Counted from the first letter of the stretch, positions 7,665-18,816 are shown. The stretch: 41,442 nucleotides of DNA from an uncultured Alistipes sp. (GCA_944326855.1 CALVFO010000036.1:1-41442); one strand, 5' to 3'. Program-made: numbers and translations. Notes: generated from the sequence alone by a model not told the origin.

Positions 7665-8122
7665 GTGCGGCGTGGTCATCGGGTTTGTTCAGGGCGGTGC
7701 CGTAGAGGAACCCAGCTTGCGATGATGGTTGCATGGCGACGGTGGGGTAAGACCGTTCGGCCGGATGCCGGCTTGCTCGATGGGCGTTGCTGACAAGACC
7801 GATCCTCCGGTCCGGTTCTTATTTTAGGGACGTTGGAACGGGGTCTTTGGGTGGAAACAAGATGAATGATTCAGCCGGTATCGGTTGTCGGTCCGCAGGA
7901 ATGAAGGGGGATCTCGCAGAGCCAGAGAACAGCGGATGTCAGAGTTTTTCGAAATGAAAATTCCGAGTACAACGGTCTGTGCCCGGAATTTCCGTTTCAA
8001 GGGTGAAGCCCGGTTCGGATCGGGCCGATTCAGGGTCGCTTACTGTCCCCTTGTTTCGAGGGGGCGGGAAGATCATCGAAGTCGGGACCTGTCGTAGACG
8101 GTGCAAGCTCGATTCGACGGAT
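7665..8122. other. Intergenic DNA, about 460 nt, no gene recognised
   Basis: This lies between the convergent M56 and GH172 genes. Short open frames exist (for example 7885-8097 on the plus strand), but they have Arg/Ser/Gly-rich translations with no family resemblance. No tRNA, promoter of the local type or strong terminator for the GH172 gene is evident. A weak CCCCT/AGGGG hairpin lies near 8046-8062. Confidence 0.5.
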
Positions 8123-9298
8123 TTACATCGGGGCCGGCATCTCGCTTTCGGGTTCTCCGTATAGGTTCCGGCTGCGGGCTGCCCGGTCGGGTAGCGGTTC
8201 GCGGGAACGGATCAGCGGATACTGGTACCAATAGGCCACCGAGCAAACATCGTCGATGCGGCGGTAAAACGCTCGCTCGGGATCGCGGCGAGGGTGGAAG
8301 TCGTGTCGGTAGATCAGCGAATCGCCATAGCGGGCCCGGGCTACGTCGATGTGATCGAGCCCCATTTGTTGGATAGTGACCCGGATGTCGTTTTTGAAGT
8401 AGATCGGATCGGTGACGTGAAAGCGGTACATCGAATTGAAACGTCCGTCTACCAGAGGGGCGCCTCGGTACAGATCGGCGTGTTGCACCATGCCCCAGGC
8501 TCCGCAGAAGTAATCTTCGGTGCCGGTTCCGCAGATGGTGGGGTATTCGCGGTCGCCGTCCAGGTAGATTTTCATCTCGCCTTCGCCCCACCAGCCGTCC
8601 GAAAGCGAACGTACGCCCAGCATGCAGCCGATGAAGACACCCTGAGCCCCTTCGGTTTGCAGGATGGTGTAGTCCTGACCGTAGCGGGTGGGATTCTCAC
8701 GGCGGAAGCAGGCATGAAACCGGCCGTCCCGGTCGGTGACCCGATCGCCCAGGGTATAGTCGACGTGGTAGAAGAAGAAATCCAGATCGGTTTCCGAATC
8801 GTTGGTGACGGTGAAACGGGCCGAGCGGGCGAATGGCATGGGAATATCGCAGTTATAGCCCAAAACCGGTTGGACCGAAATCAGCGCCGAGCAGAACGGA
8901 CGAGTGGCTCCATGGGCCAGTCCGAAAAAATCCGACAGGGGGACTTCCACACTCGGTACCTCGCTGCCTTCCCAATACATTCTCAGAATGACGTTGCGGA
9001 CTTCGCGGGCGGTGTGCGGGCCGACCGTACACCAGATATGGCGGATCATACCGGGACCTTCCGCCTCGAAGAAGGAGACGCTCTGTCCGCTTTTCAGGTC
9101 GACGATACAGGGATTGCCCTTGACGCCATTCCCTGCGGTTCCGCCTCCGCCTTTGGCTCCGGTGAGGTTTTCGGCCGAAACGGCCCGGTTTTCCAAATCC
9201 CGCAACCGGTACAGACCGCCCGGATCAGGGTTGGAGGTTTGAGTACAGGCTCCGCCCAGCAGGCCGACGAGCCCCAGAATAAGGTGGGATAATTTCAT
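8123..9298 (-). CDS. GH172 (DUF2961) family lipoprotein, probable glycoside hydrolase
   Basis: A 391-residue exported protein. The N-terminus MKLSHLILGLVGLLGGAC is a signal peptide ending in a Cys at 18 that fits a lipobox loosely (GGA before Cys). The body is a DUF2961 jelly-roll, now family GH172, whose studied members act on difructose dianhydride or D-arabinan. Family landmarks are EGPGMIRHIWCTV (79-91), a Glu pair in GWWGEGEMKIYLDGD (239 and 241) and GTGTEDYFCGAWG with Glu 261. Carboxylates in these two motifs are the probable catalytic pair. The substrate here cannot be told. The gene stands alone, convergent with the M56 gene, with a TATCTTTA box 28 nt upstream. Confidence 0.88.
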   Translation of the reverse strand: MKLSHLILGLVGLLGGACTQTSNPDPGGLYRLRDLENRAVSAENLTGAKGGGGTAGNGVKGNPCIVDLKSGQSVSFFEAEGPGMIRHIWCTVGPHTAREVRNVILRMYWEGSEVPSVEVPLSDFFGLAHGATRPFCSALISVQPVLGYNCDIPMPFARSARFTVTNDSETDLDFFFYHVDYTLGDRVTDRDGRFHACFRRENPTRYGQDYTILQTEGAQGVFIGCMLGVRSLSDGWWGEGEMKIYLDGDREYPTICGTGTEDYFCGAWGMVQHADLYRGAPLVDGRFNSMYRFHVTDPIYFKNDIRVTIQQMGLDHIDVARARYGDSLIYRHDFHPRRDPERAFYRRIDDVCSVAYWYQYPLIRSREPLPDRAARSRNLYGEPESEMPAPM

Positions 9299-9325
9299 GA
9301 GGGTAACGGTTAGTAGTCGCTTGTA

Positions 9326-9333
9326 TAAAGATA
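9326..9333 (-). promoter_or_regulatory. -7 box of the GH172 lipoprotein gene
   Basis: TATCTTTA on the minus strand matches TAnnTTTG except for the last base. It lies 28 nt before the ATG, and just past the enolase terminator, so this gene seems to have its own promoter. Confidence 0.45.
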
Positions 9334-9350
9334 CGGAAAATTATCGGCAT

Positions 9351-9384
9351 AAAAAACGCCGTTTCCCTTGAAGGAAACGGCGTT
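9351..9384 (-). terminator. Rho-independent terminator of eno
   Basis: On the minus strand AACGCCGTTTCC (9384 to 9373) pairs with GGAAACGGCGTT (9366 to 9355) around a 6-nt loop, followed by TTTT at 9354-9351. A small GC hairpin (9395-9407) lies between it and the eno stop. Confidence 0.9.
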
Positions 9385-9418
9385 CGTAGAAGATCGGGCT
9401 TAGCCCGGAAAGTTCGTT

Positions 9419-11059
<1,641 letters not shown>

Positions 11060-12274
11060 TTAGCGGTGGATGACCCCCGAACCGATCAGTTCTTCCCCGT
11101 CGTACCAGGCGGCGAATTGGCCGGCGGTTACTCCGCGTTGGGGTTGATCGAACAGAATGTATCCGCCTTGGGGCGTGATGTAAAGGGTGCCTCCCTGCAG
11201 GGGTTGCCGGTAGCGGATCCGGAATTGGAACCGGCGATGCGTTCCGGGCGAGAGTGCCAGATCGGGACGGATCCAGTGGAGTTCTTCCGGCAGGATAAAC
11301 AATGCCCGGCGATAGAGCCCCGGATGATGTTGCCCCTGTCCGACATACAGGATGTTTCGCTGCACGTCGGTCGCTATGACGAATAATGGTTCGGCCTTTC
11401 CGCCGACCTGCAATCCCTTGCGTTGTCCGATGGTAAAAAAGTGGGCACCGTGGTGATGTCCTTCGAGAGTGCCTTCTTCCGGGCGGTAGAGATAAGGGGT
11501 CGCCAGGAATTCCAATATTTCGGGTGACGGGACCGTATTTTCGGAGAGTTCGTTCGTGATCTCCTCGTAATGGGCATAGCCGTTCCAGTCGGTCGGGATT
11601 TCGATAATCTCTCCGTCCCGTGCCTTGAGCTGTTGTTGCAGAAAAACCGGCAGATCGACTTTCCCGACGAAACAGATTCCCTGCGAATCTTTGCGTTGGG
11701 CCGTGGCCAGTTTCTGTTCGGCGGCGATGCGACGCACCTCGGGCTTGAGCAGATGTCCTACCGGGAAAAGTGCCCGAGAGAGTTGTTCCTGCGTCAGTTG
11801 ACACAGAAAATAACTTTGATCCTTGTTCGGGTCGCTGCCGGCCAGCAGGCGGTGAACGGTCTGCCCCCCGACCTGAATGTCTTCGCGGCGGCAGTAATGT
11901 CCCGTGGCGACATAATCGGCCCCCAGATTCAGAGCCGCTTTCAGAAAGGCGTCGAACTTGATCTCCCGGTTGCACAATACATCGGGGTTGGGCGTACGGC
12001 CGCGTCCGTATTCGGCGAACATATAATCGACTACCCGGCGGCGATATTCGTCGCTCAGGTCGATGAAATGGAACGGAATATCGAGTTTCTTGGCCGTGAG
12101 TTCGGCGAACATATGATCGTCGTACCAGGGACAATCCCCTTCGAGCGTTCCGGTGGTGTCATGCCAGTTGCGCATGAACAAGCCCACCACGTCGTAACCC
12201 TGTTCCTTGAGCAGATAAGCGGCTACGCTGGAGTCGACGCCTCCCGAAAGTCCTACGACCACCCGTTTTTTCAT
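11060..12274 (-). CDS. mnmA: tRNA-specific 2-thiouridylase MnmA
   Basis: MnmA adds sulfur to uridine 34 of Lys, Glu and Gln tRNAs, using ATP to adenylate the base. The 404-residue protein has the PP-loop SGGVDSS at 10-16, PNPDVLCN with catalytic Cys 101 near residues 95-102, the ATGHY motif near 123, and DSQGICFVG with the second catalytic Cys 201. The C-terminal beta domain ([18 protein letters not shown] onward) is complete. It lies 116 nt downstream of the ABC exporter on the same strand. I see no promoter of the local type in the gap, so it may be co-transcribed with it. Confidence 0.96.
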   Translation of the reverse strand: MKKRVVVGLSGGVDSSVAAYLLKEQGYDVVGLFMRNWHDTTGTLEGDCPWYDDHMFAELTAKKLDIPFHFIDLSDEYRRRVVDYMFAEYGRGRTPNPDVLCNREIKFDAFLKAALNLGADYVATGHYCRREDIQVGGQTVHRLLAGSDPNKDQSYFLCQLTQEQLSRALFPVGHLLKPEVRRIAAEQKLATAQRKDSQGICFVGKVDLPVFLQQQLKARDGEIIEIPTDWNGYAHYEEITNELSENTVPSPEILEFLATPYLYRPEEGTLEGHHHGAHFFTIGQRKGLQVGGKAEPLFVIATDVQRNILYVGQGQHHPGLYRRALFILPEELHWIRPDLALSPGTHRRFQFRIRYRQPLQGGTLYITPQGGYILFDQPQRGVTAGQFAAWYDGEELIGSGVIHR

Positions 12275-12390
12275 GGTATGAGAGCTTAATTGATTTCGAT
12301 ATTTTCGTCTAACGGTTAAAACAGTCCGTCTCGGAAATCCTCAGATATTCAGGGAACCCGGATTCGTCTGTCCGGTGGACCGGCATGGTT

Positions 12391-14220
12391 TCAGGTCAGT
12401 TGCTGCATTTCGATCAGTCGGGCGTAAATGCCGCCCAGTTCCATCAGCTCGTGATGGGTGCCCGATTCGGCGATGCGCCCCTGTTCGATGACGATGATTT
12501 TGTCGGCATTGTGGATCGTGCTCAGCCGGTGGGCGATCACCAGCGAAGTACGTCCTTGGAGCAGGGTGTTGAGGGCGTCCTGCACCAGTTTTTCCGATTC
12601 GGTGTCCAGGGCCGAGGTCGCTTCGTCCAGAATCAGAATGTCGGGATTCTTCAGAACGGCCCGGGCGATCGACAGACGTTGGCGCTGTCCGCCCGAGAGT
12701 TTCATGCCCCGATCCCCGATGTTGGTCTGGTAGCCCTGTTCGGTCTGCAGGATGAATCCTTCGGCATTGGCGACCCGGGCGGCTTCCTGTACTTCGGCGA
12801 GTGTTGCGTCGCGTTTTCCTAATCGGATGTTGTTTTCGATCGTATCGTTGAACAGGATGGTTTCCTGGGCCACGATGCCCATCTTGTCGCGCAGACTGTG
12901 TAGCCGGTAGCGGCGGATATCCACGCCGTCGATCAGAATTTCGCCGCTGGCGACATCCCAAAAGCGCGGAATCAGATCCGAGAGGGTCGATTTGCCTCCG
13001 CCCGAAGGTCCGACCAGCGCAACGGTCTCGCCTTTGTGGATGGTGAAGCTGATATGGTCGATAATCGGTTTGTTATCGTAGGCGAAAGAGACATCGCGGA
13101 ATTCGATCTTGTCGTGGAAATGAATCAGATCGATGGCATCCGGAGCATCGGTAATGGTGCTTTTTTCGTCCAGCAGGGCCAGCACCCGGTCGCCCGCCGC
13201 GATTCCCTGGTTGATGTTGGCGAAGGCGTCGGTAAAGGAGCGTACCGGACGGGTGATCTGGGAGAAGATGGCCAGGTAAGCGATAAATCCGCTGCCGTCC
13301 AGTTTACCCTCCAAAACCAGATAGCCCCCGAAGATCAATAGCACGGCGGCAGCTGAAATTCCCAGAAATTCGCTCATGGGCGAGGCGGCCTGTTGGCGGC
13401 GGGCCATCGATCGTGAGATGCGGGAGAAACTTTCGTTGATACGGTGGAACTTTCCCCGGATATAGTCGGTGGCGTTGTATCCCTTGATGATCTTCACGCC
13501 GGTGAGCGATTCATCCAGCAGACTGACCATTTCTCCGAAATTTTCCTGGGCCTCTTTGGCCGAGCGGCGCAGTCGTTTGACGATAAACCCGATCAGCAGG
13601 GCCGTCACCGGAAGGAACAAACCTGAAAAAACGGTCAGTTCCCACGAGATCTTGATCATGGCAAACATGTAACCGATGATCAGGAACGGTTCCCGGAAGA
13701 CCACTTGCAGGGTATTGGTGATGCAGAACTGGACGACCTGTACGTCCGACGAGATTTTGGAGATGATATCCCCTTTGCGTTCGTTGTTGAAGAATCCGAT
13801 CTGGAGCCCCATCACGTTATCGAAGACGCTGTTGCGCAGTCGTTCGAGGGTGGTGATTTTCATGTTTTCGGTGGTCCACTGGCCCAGGTAGCGGAACAGG
13901 TTGCTCAGCAGCGAAGAGCAGGCGATGAAAATGGCCAGAAATACCAGAATGTTCATCACCGAATAATCGGTTCCGTAGACCCGGTAGAGCAGGTAGTTGA
14001 CCAGACCTTCGAAATACTCCATGTTAAGGGCGAAGTGGGGCATTTGCGTGACGTGTTCCAGCATCCGGTCCGCATCGAAAAGCGAATTGAGGATCGGGAT
14101 AATCATCACGAAATTGAAGGTGTTGAATATCGCGTGGAGCAACGTGAAGAAAAAGTACGGTATGGCGAACTTTTCGATCGGTTTGGCGAAGCTCAGCACT
14201 CTCCAGTAGGTTTTGTTCAT
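12391..14220 (-). CDS. MsbA-like ABC exporter (fused permease and ATPase)
   Basis: A 609-residue half transporter that would work as a homodimer in the inner membrane. The transmembrane domain covers roughly residues 15-330. The nucleotide-binding domain has Walker A GPSGGGKST near 404-412, Q-loop VAQETILFND, signature LSGGQRQRLSIARA, Walker B DILILDEATSALD and the H-loop VIAHRLSTI. The overall pattern is closest to MsbA-type lipid or drug exporters; the cargo cannot be told. The frame opens 8 codons earlier (14244), but the TATTTTTG box at 14246-14253 puts transcription start at about 14239, so MNKTYWRVLSFAKP at 14220 is chosen. mnmA follows 116 nt downstream. Confidence 0.9.
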   Translation of the reverse strand: MNKTYWRVLSFAKPIEKFAIPYFFFTLLHAIFNTFNFVMIIPILNSLFDADRMLEHVTQMPHFALNMEYFEGLVNYLLYRVYGTDYSVMNILVFLAIFIACSSLLSNLFRYLGQWTTENMKITTLERLRNSVFDNVMGLQIGFFNNERKGDIISKISSDVQVVQFCITNTLQVVFREPFLIIGYMFAMIKISWELTVFSGLFLPVTALLIGFIVKRLRRSAKEAQENFGEMVSLLDESLTGVKIIKGYNATDYIRGKFHRINESFSRISRSMARRQQAASPMSEFLGISAAAVLLIFGGYLVLEGKLDGSGFIAYLAIFSQITRPVRSFTDAFANINQGIAAGDRVLALLDEKSTITDAPDAIDLIHFHDKIEFRDVSFAYDNKPIIDHISFTIHKGETVALVGPSGGGKSTLSDLIPRFWDVASGEILIDGVDIRRYRLHSLRDKMGIVAQETILFNDTIENNIRLGKRDATLAEVQEAARVANAEGFILQTEQGYQTNIGDRGMKLSGGQRQRLSIARAVLKNPDILILDEATSALDTESEKLVQDALNTLLQGRTSLVIAHRLSTIHNADKIIVIEQGRIAESGTHHELMELGGIYARLIEMQQLT

Positions 14221-14245
14221 GGCCGTTCGGTTGGATTGTCTCACG

Positions 14246-14253
14246 CAAAAATA
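14246..14253 (-). promoter_or_regulatory. -7 box of the ABC exporter
   Basis: TATTTTTG on the minus strand fits TAnnTTTG exactly. It lies 25 nt before the chosen ATG and rules out the longer open frame. No convincing -33 element. Confidence 0.6.
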
Positions 14254-14482
14254 GTGTAATTTTCGGGATAACCGATTCTTGGAGCCGGATATTCGTTCTG
14301 CGGGGGTCGGGTCCTGTCGTCGAGGGGTGGATCGGACACCGGGAGAAAGCCGGTAGGCCTTCTCCCGGCGAGGAGATTCTCGACAAGCTTTTCGGGGGTG
14401 AGATAACCCGATAGAAACGTGAACGGAGACAAAGATCGCCCCGGAAGGTGCCGGGAAGTCTATGGGAGCGCAAGTATAAAGA

Positions 14483-14528
14483 CCGAGCGAACCGATCGGG
14501 TCCGAATTCGGAGGGTCGGTTCGCTCGG
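14483..14528 (-). terminator. Terminator of the membrane protein/winged-helix operon
   Basis: A 13-bp perfect stem (14483-14495 with 14516-14528) encloses a loop that itself contains the palindrome TCCGAATTCGGA. On the minus strand the stem is followed by TCTTTAT. It lies 26 nt after the winged-helix stop. Confidence 0.75.
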
Positions 14529-14553
14529 CGGCAGGCTTGTGCAGGGGGTGTTG

Positions 14554-14847
14554 TCAGGATCGATCGGGAGCCGTATAGCTTTTCAGGGCTTCGACGTAGA
14601 GGGCAAAGGCCTCGCGGCCGTGAGGGGTCGCCGCACAGATCGTTCGGGGCCTTTTGCCGCAGAACGTTTTTTGGACCGAGAGATATCCGGCTTTTTCCAG
14701 TTTGTCGATTTGAACGCTGAGGTTGCCGGCCGTCGCTCCGGTCGTTTCGCGGATGAAAACGAAATCGGCGCTTTCGACCGTCATCAGAATCGACATGACG
14801 GCCAGTCTCAACTCGGAATGCAGCAGGGGATCGAGCGGTTTAAACAT
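14554..14847 (-). CDS. Winged-helix transcriptional regulator (HTH_34 type)
   Basis: A 97-residue single-domain regulator. Residues ~5-70 form a winged helix: LHSELRLAVMSILM, then GATAGNLSVQIDKLEKAGYLSV as the helix-turn-helix, and the wing KTFCGKRPRTICAATPHGREAF. This is the small MarR/PadR-like group often found beside a membrane protein in Bacteroidota. Its ATG overlaps the last 8 nt of the membrane protein gene, so the two are translationally coupled. A perfect dyad in the promoter spacer of the pair (15504-15518) is its likely operator. The signal is unknown. Confidence 0.85.
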   Translation of the reverse strand: MFKPLDPLLHSELRLAVMSILMTVESADFVFIRETTGATAGNLSVQIDKLEKAGYLSVQKTFCGKRPRTICAATPHGREAFALYVEALKSYTAPDRS

Positions 14848-15442
14848 GATTTCGGTTTTGAGCGTTCAATATATGTCCCGGTACGATCAGGGTGAGGATG
14901 AAAATCAAGGCCATGCATCCGACCTCGGCACTCCATGAAATGTCGATGAAGAGCGGGCAGGCGATGATCATGCCGATGAGGCCGCAGATCGTGAACGGGC
15001 GGGAACGGTAGGTGAGTCCGCTGGTGGCTATTCCGGTCGATAAGAACAGCATTTCGAGTCGCAGGATCCAGTCGCTTTGTCCGGTAAGAATCAGCACAAA
15101 GGGTAAAATGCCTAAAATTCCTCCGAACAGGCTCCATATTCTGTTGTTGATTCCGTCGGCATAGGAGGTGACCGCAGCCGATTCTTTTTTCTCGAGCCAC
15201 ATCGAACAGGGTATGCCGATCAACGGGATGGCGAACCACAGCCAATTCGTGTGGACACCCCAACCGGCTTGTATGCCCCCATATACGAGTATCGTCACGC
15301 ATAGGGAGAGATAGCCCCATAACAGAAGTTGTTTGCTGCCGCTTTGCTCCATTTTCTGTCGGGTGGCGGCGATCATTTGGGCCATAATTTCCAGACTTTC
15401 CTGCTGGGTCATGGTCGAAGAAGAACGGATTTCGGTTTGCAT
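14840..15442 (-). CDS. Integral membrane protein paired with the winged-helix regulator
   Basis: A 200-residue protein with a cytoplasmic N-terminal helix (QQESLEIMAQMIAATRQKMEQ, about 13-33) and four to six hydrophobic segments in residues 41-190. Examples are LLLWGYLSLCVTILVYGGI, WLWFAIPLIGIPCSMWL, FGGILGILPFVLILTG and CMALIFILTLIVPG. I recognise no named family. Proteins of this layout commonly precede a small winged-helix gene in this phylum, which suggests a membrane-stress or sensing unit, but that is inference. Translation could instead begin at the ATG at 15412 (MTQQESLEIM). It shares one promoter and one terminator with the regulator. Confidence 0.75.
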   Translation of the reverse strand: MQTEIRSSSTMTQQESLEIMAQMIAATRQKMEQSGSKQLLLWGYLSLCVTILVYGGIQAGWGVHTNWLWFAIPLIGIPCSMWLEKKESAAVTSYADGINNRIWSLFGGILGILPFVLILTGQSDWILRLEMLFLSTGIATSGLTYRSRPFTICGLIGMIIACPLFIDISWSAEVGCMALIFILTLIVPGHILNAQNRNHV

Positions 15443-15490
15443 GGTTGGAAATTTTAGTAGGTGAAAGGGTTGATCCGATGTTTCTTTTTT

Positions 15491-15522
15491 TAAATATAAA
15501 TAAGTTTATAATATAAACCAAA
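15491..15522 (-). promoter_or_regulatory. Promoter of the membrane protein/winged-helix operon
   Basis: On the minus strand TTTG (15522 to 15519), a 20-nt spacer and TATATTTA (15498 to 15491) match the local consensus with one mismatch. The region is far more AT-rich than its surroundings. Confidence 0.65.
15504..15518. promoter_or_regulatory. Perfect dyad in the promoter spacer, likely operator
   Basis: GTTTATA, one central base and TATAAAC form a perfect 7-bp inverted repeat wholly inside the spacer between the -33 and -7 boxes. A dimeric regulator bound here would block RNA polymerase. The best candidate is the winged-helix protein encoded in the same operon; this is inference from position. 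Confidence 0.6.
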
Positions 15523-15639
15523 TTTTGCAACAAAAATTTTGAGAAAGGAGGGTTTTGAAGCGGTAGTTGGGGAAATGCTGGTCGGCAGGGGCGAGGGTCG
15601 GTAGGTAACCGGACGGATGGAGCAGGCGGCTTTGGCGAA

Positions 15640-17442
15640 TTATTCGTCGCTCAGGGCTACCAGCTGTTCGCGATAAGCGGCCAGAATGCGCGATTTGGAG
15701 ATGAAACCCAGGTATTTGTTGTCTTTGTCCACCACGGGCAACATCCAGGCCTTTGATTGTTCGAAGGCATCCAGGACACTGGAGATCTGTTCGTTGATGT
15801 AGATGATGTCCGGGGGCGGGATCATGTAGTTGTCGATTTTATAAGGGTATTTTTCCGGGGAGAACATGTCGCTGCGCAGGTCGTCCAACTGTACCACACC
15901 CAGCAACGTGCCTTCCTGACTGACGACCGGGAAAATGTTGCGGCGTACTTTGGAGATCAGGCCTACGACATCTCCCAGGGTGGTGTCCATCGTGATCGGG
16001 TAAAAGTCGGTCTCCATCAGCGAACGGAGGTTCAGGAACACCATCACCGATTTGTCTTTGTTGTGGGTGAGCAGTTCGCCCCGTTGCGAGAGCTTTTTGG
16101 TATAGATCGAGTAGGGTTCGAGGTAGTAACCGATCCCGAACGCGATGGCCGATACCATCATCAGGGGAACGAACAGCCCGTAACCGTTGGTGATTTCAGC
16201 GATCAGGAAGATCGAAGTCAGAGGGGCTTTCATGACGCCCGACATCAGGCCGGCCATTCCCACCAGGGTAAAAGGAATCAGCGGCAGGTTGAATCCCAGA
16301 AAGGTGTTGAGGATATAGGCCATCGAAGCTCCGGTGAAGGCTCCTACGAACAGCGAGGGGGCGAAGGTTCCTCCGATTCCTCCGGCAGCCAGTGTCGCCG
16401 ACATGGCCACGACCTTGAAGAACATGACGGCCACCAGATAGAGGGCCACGACCCATCCGATATGACGGTATTGGAAAAACAGCGAGTTATTGAACAGCGA
16501 TTCGACATTGCCGTGCATCAGGTCGAACATCGCCTCGTACCCTTCCCCGTACAAAGGCGGGAACAGAAAGATCAGCAGCCCGATGACCACACCTCCTACC
16601 AGCCATTTTTTGTAGGGAGAACCGAGTTTGGCGAATCGCCCGGCGATCGATGAGTTGATGCGGGTGAAGTAGTAGGACATCACGCCGCAGAGAACGGCCA
16701 GAGCGATATAGTACGGGATGTGGTTCAATTCGAACGCGTTGTTCAGGACGATGTTGAACACCGGCTCGAAGCCGTTGAGAAAGAACATCAGCGTAGTGGC
16801 CGTGACGGCGGCAATCAGCAGGGGAATGATGGACGAGACGGTGATGTCCAGCATCAGGATTTCCAGCACGAAGACGACACCGGTGATCGGGGCTTTAAAG
16901 ACGGCGGCCAGGGCCGCTGCGGCACCGCAACAGAGCAGTAGGGTGATCTGACGGTAGTTGAGGCGCATGAATTTGCCGATGTTCGAGCCGATGGCCGAAC
17001 CGGTCAGCACGATGGGGGCTTCGGGTCCGACCGATCCCCCGAATCCGATGGTGGCGGCGCTGGAGATAATCGACGAGTAGGTGTTGTGGATTTTCAGGCG
17101 GGAGCCCTTTTTACTCATGGCGTACAGCACCCGGGTGACGCCCTCGTTGATGTCGTCCCGAATCAGATAGCGTACGAACAGCGAGGCGAGAATCACCCCG
17201 ATAATGGGGTAGAACAGGTAAAAGATACTGGCCGTATCGATCGCGAACCAACTGGTCAGTGCCAGCCGTACCAAATACAGCGCGCCTTCGAACAGATAGG
17301 TGGCGAACCCCGCGATCAGCCCCACCACAACCGCCAGAAGCATCATCAGCTGCTTCTCGGAGAGACGTTTGGTAGCCACGATGAAGAATCGGTAAAGAAT
17401 CTCCATGCGTCCTACCTTTTTGGGGGTCGTTTTGTCGCTCAC
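15640..17442 (-). CDS. ClC family chloride channel/antiporter with CBS domains
   Basis: A 600-residue membrane protein: ClC domain to about residue 440, then two CBS modules (about 465-520 and 535-590). ClC proteins exchange Cl- for H+ or conduct Cl-. The selectivity region GFGGSVGPEAPIV holds the gating glutamate at 141 (in GPEAP rather than GREGP), which favours a proton-coupled antiporter. GGIGGTFAPSLFVGA is the second conserved motif. CBS pairs often bind adenosine nucleotides and regulate gating. The start shown is GTG; an ATG 12 codons later (17406, MEILYRFF) is as likely. It stands 163 nt after trpS on the same strand. Confidence 0.92.
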   Translation of the reverse strand: MSDKTTPKKVGRMEILYRFFIVATKRLSEKQLMMLLAVVVGLIAGFATYLFEGALYLVRLALTSWFAIDTASIFYLFYPIIGVILASLFVRYLIRDDINEGVTRVLYAMSKKGSRLKIHNTYSSIISSAATIGFGGSVGPEAPIVLTGSAIGSNIGKFMRLNYRQITLLLCCGAAAALAAVFKAPITGVVFVLEILMLDITVSSIIPLLIAAVTATTLMFFLNGFEPVFNIVLNNAFELNHIPYYIALAVLCGVMSYYFTRINSSIAGRFAKLGSPYKKWLVGGVVIGLLIFLFPPLYGEGYEAMFDLMHGNVESLFNNSLFFQYRHIGWVVALYLVAVMFFKVVAMSATLAAGGIGGTFAPSLFVGAFTGASMAYILNTFLGFNLPLIPFTLVGMAGLMSGVMKAPLTSIFLIAEITNGYGLFVPLMMVSAIAFGIGYYLEPYSIYTKKLSQRGELLTHNKDKSVMVFLNLRSLMETDFYPITMDTTLGDVVGLISKVRRNIFPVVSQEGTLLGVVQLDDLRSDMFSPEKYPYKIDNYMIPPPDIIYINEQISSVLDAFEQSKAWMLPVVDKDNKYLGFISKSRILAAYREQLVALSDE

Positions 17443-17605
17443 GGCGGTAACGGGTTATGGATGGCGGTCGGGGAATGACGGACGATGTCCGACGGTTCGG
17501 CGACTCGATATGTTCGGTTCCTTTTCTGAGGCTGGAGGATCGAAAAGAAAGGTTTGCCCGGGGCGGTTATCCCTTTCGCATGTCTTCCTCTGTGCGTTTA
17601 TGGTT

Positions 17606-18595
17606 TCAGAATCGGCGGATGCCCATGATTTCGCGTACCTGCGAGAGTGTCGCGTCGGCACTGGCGCGGGCTTTTTCGGCGCCTTGACGCACCACTTTGG
17701 ACAGGTAGGCTTCGTCCCCCACAATTTCGTCGTAACGTTCTCGAATGGGAGCCACGGCTGCGTTGATATCGGCTGCCAGTTGTTTTTTCAGATCGCCGTA
17801 ACGAATCGAACAGTCGTTCCATTTGGCGGTGTAGTCGGCTACCACTTCGGGGGCCGATACCGCCCGCAGAATGGTGAACAGGTTGGCGATCACTTCCGGC
17901 ATCGGACTGTTGGGTTCGGTGGGACCCGAGTCGGTCACCGCTTTCATCACTTTCTTGTGGATGGTTTTTTCGTCGTCGGTCAGGTAGATGCAGTTGCCTT
18001 CCGATTTGCCCATTTTCCCGCTGCCGTCCAGACCCGGAATCTTGACCAGTTCGCGGTTGAAGTTGTAGGGTTGGCTTTCGGGGAAAAATTCCACGCCGTA
18101 GATCTGGTTGAACCGGCGGGCGAAGCGGCGGGTCAGTTCCAGGTGTTGTTCCTGGTCTTTCCCCACGGGTACGCGGGTAGCCCGGTGCAACAGAATGTCG
18201 GCGGCCATCAGCACCGGATAGCTCAACAGACCGATGTTGACGTTATTGGGTTGTTTGCGGATCTTTTCCTTGAACGAAGCGGTACGTTCCAATTCGCCCA
18301 CGTAGGCGTGCATGCTCAGCAGCAGCGACAACTCGGCTACTTCGGGAACGTCGCTTTGGATGTAAAGCGTAGCGACTTCGGGGTCGAGACCGGCGGCCAG
18401 GTATTCGGCCAGGATGGAGCGTATATTGTCGTGCAGGTGCGTGGGATCGGGGTGGGTGGTCAACGAATGGTAGTCGGCGATGAAGAAGAAGCAACGGTTT
18501 TCGTGCTGCATCTCCACGAAGTTGCGCAACGCCCCGTAATAGTTGCCCAGGTGCAACTGTCCCGTCGAGCGAATCCCGCTTAAAACTGTTTCCAT
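17606..18595 (-). CDS. trpS: Tryptophan-tRNA ligase
   Basis: This class I synthetase charges tRNA-Trp. The 329-residue length is standard. The HIGH-like motif is TGQLHLGNYYGAL (HLGN at 15-18) and the KMSKS-like motif is KMGKSEGN near 195-202. DYHSLTT and VPVGKDQEQHLELTR are also typical. The start METVLSGIRSTGQLH is the usual N-terminus. A TACTTTTG box on the minus strand lies about 36 nt upstream. Confidence 0.97.
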   Translation of the reverse strand: METVLSGIRSTGQLHLGNYYGALRNFVEMQHENRCFFFIADYHSLTTHPDPTHLHDNIRSILAEYLAAGLDPEVATLYIQSDVPEVAELSLLLSMHAYVGELERTASFKEKIRKQPNNVNIGLLSYPVLMAADILLHRATRVPVGKDQEQHLELTRRFARRFNQIYGVEFFPESQPYNFNRELVKIPGLDGSGKMGKSEGNCIYLTDDEKTIHKKVMKAVTDSGPTEPNSPMPEVIANLFTILRAVSAPEVVADYTAKWNDCSIRYGDLKKQLAADINAAVAPIRERYDEIVGDEAYLSKVVRQGAEKARASADATLSQVREIMGIRRF

Positions 18596-18630
18596 GATGA
18601 GTGTGATATGTCAGGTGTGATAAATGTTCA

Positions 18631-18638
18631 CAAAAGTA
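18631..18638 (-). promoter_or_regulatory. -7 box of trpS
   Basis: TACTTTTG on the minus strand matches TAnnTTTG at every fixed position and lies 36 nt before the ATG. No clear -33 element. Confidence 0.55.
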
Positions 18639-18816
18639 AACAATTTTGGATGAAAATCCACATCTCCCGGGGGCGCTTTGTGTAGGGGAACGGAAGAAAT
18701 CGCAAAGACGGTCTGTGTCGGAATGTTATTTTATTGATAAATAGGTGGTTAATATTGGTTTTCCGCTGAATATTCGGTAGAAATATCCGGAGGGGGAATC
18801 TCTCGGGGAAATAGAT

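Larger units (their letters stand above)
14221..14553. other. Intergenic DNA upstream of the ABC exporter
   Basis: This 333-nt gap contains the exporter -7 box (14246-14253), a strong hairpin near 14339-14368 (CCGGGAGAA with TTCTCCCGG) and the terminator of the winged-helix gene (14483-14528). No gene is seen. Confidence 0.6.

Noticed and set aside
7885-8097. 70-codon plus-strand open frame after the M56 gene
   Set aside because: No family resemblance, Arg/Ser/Gly-rich, no promoter or ribosome site, and it follows a strong terminator.
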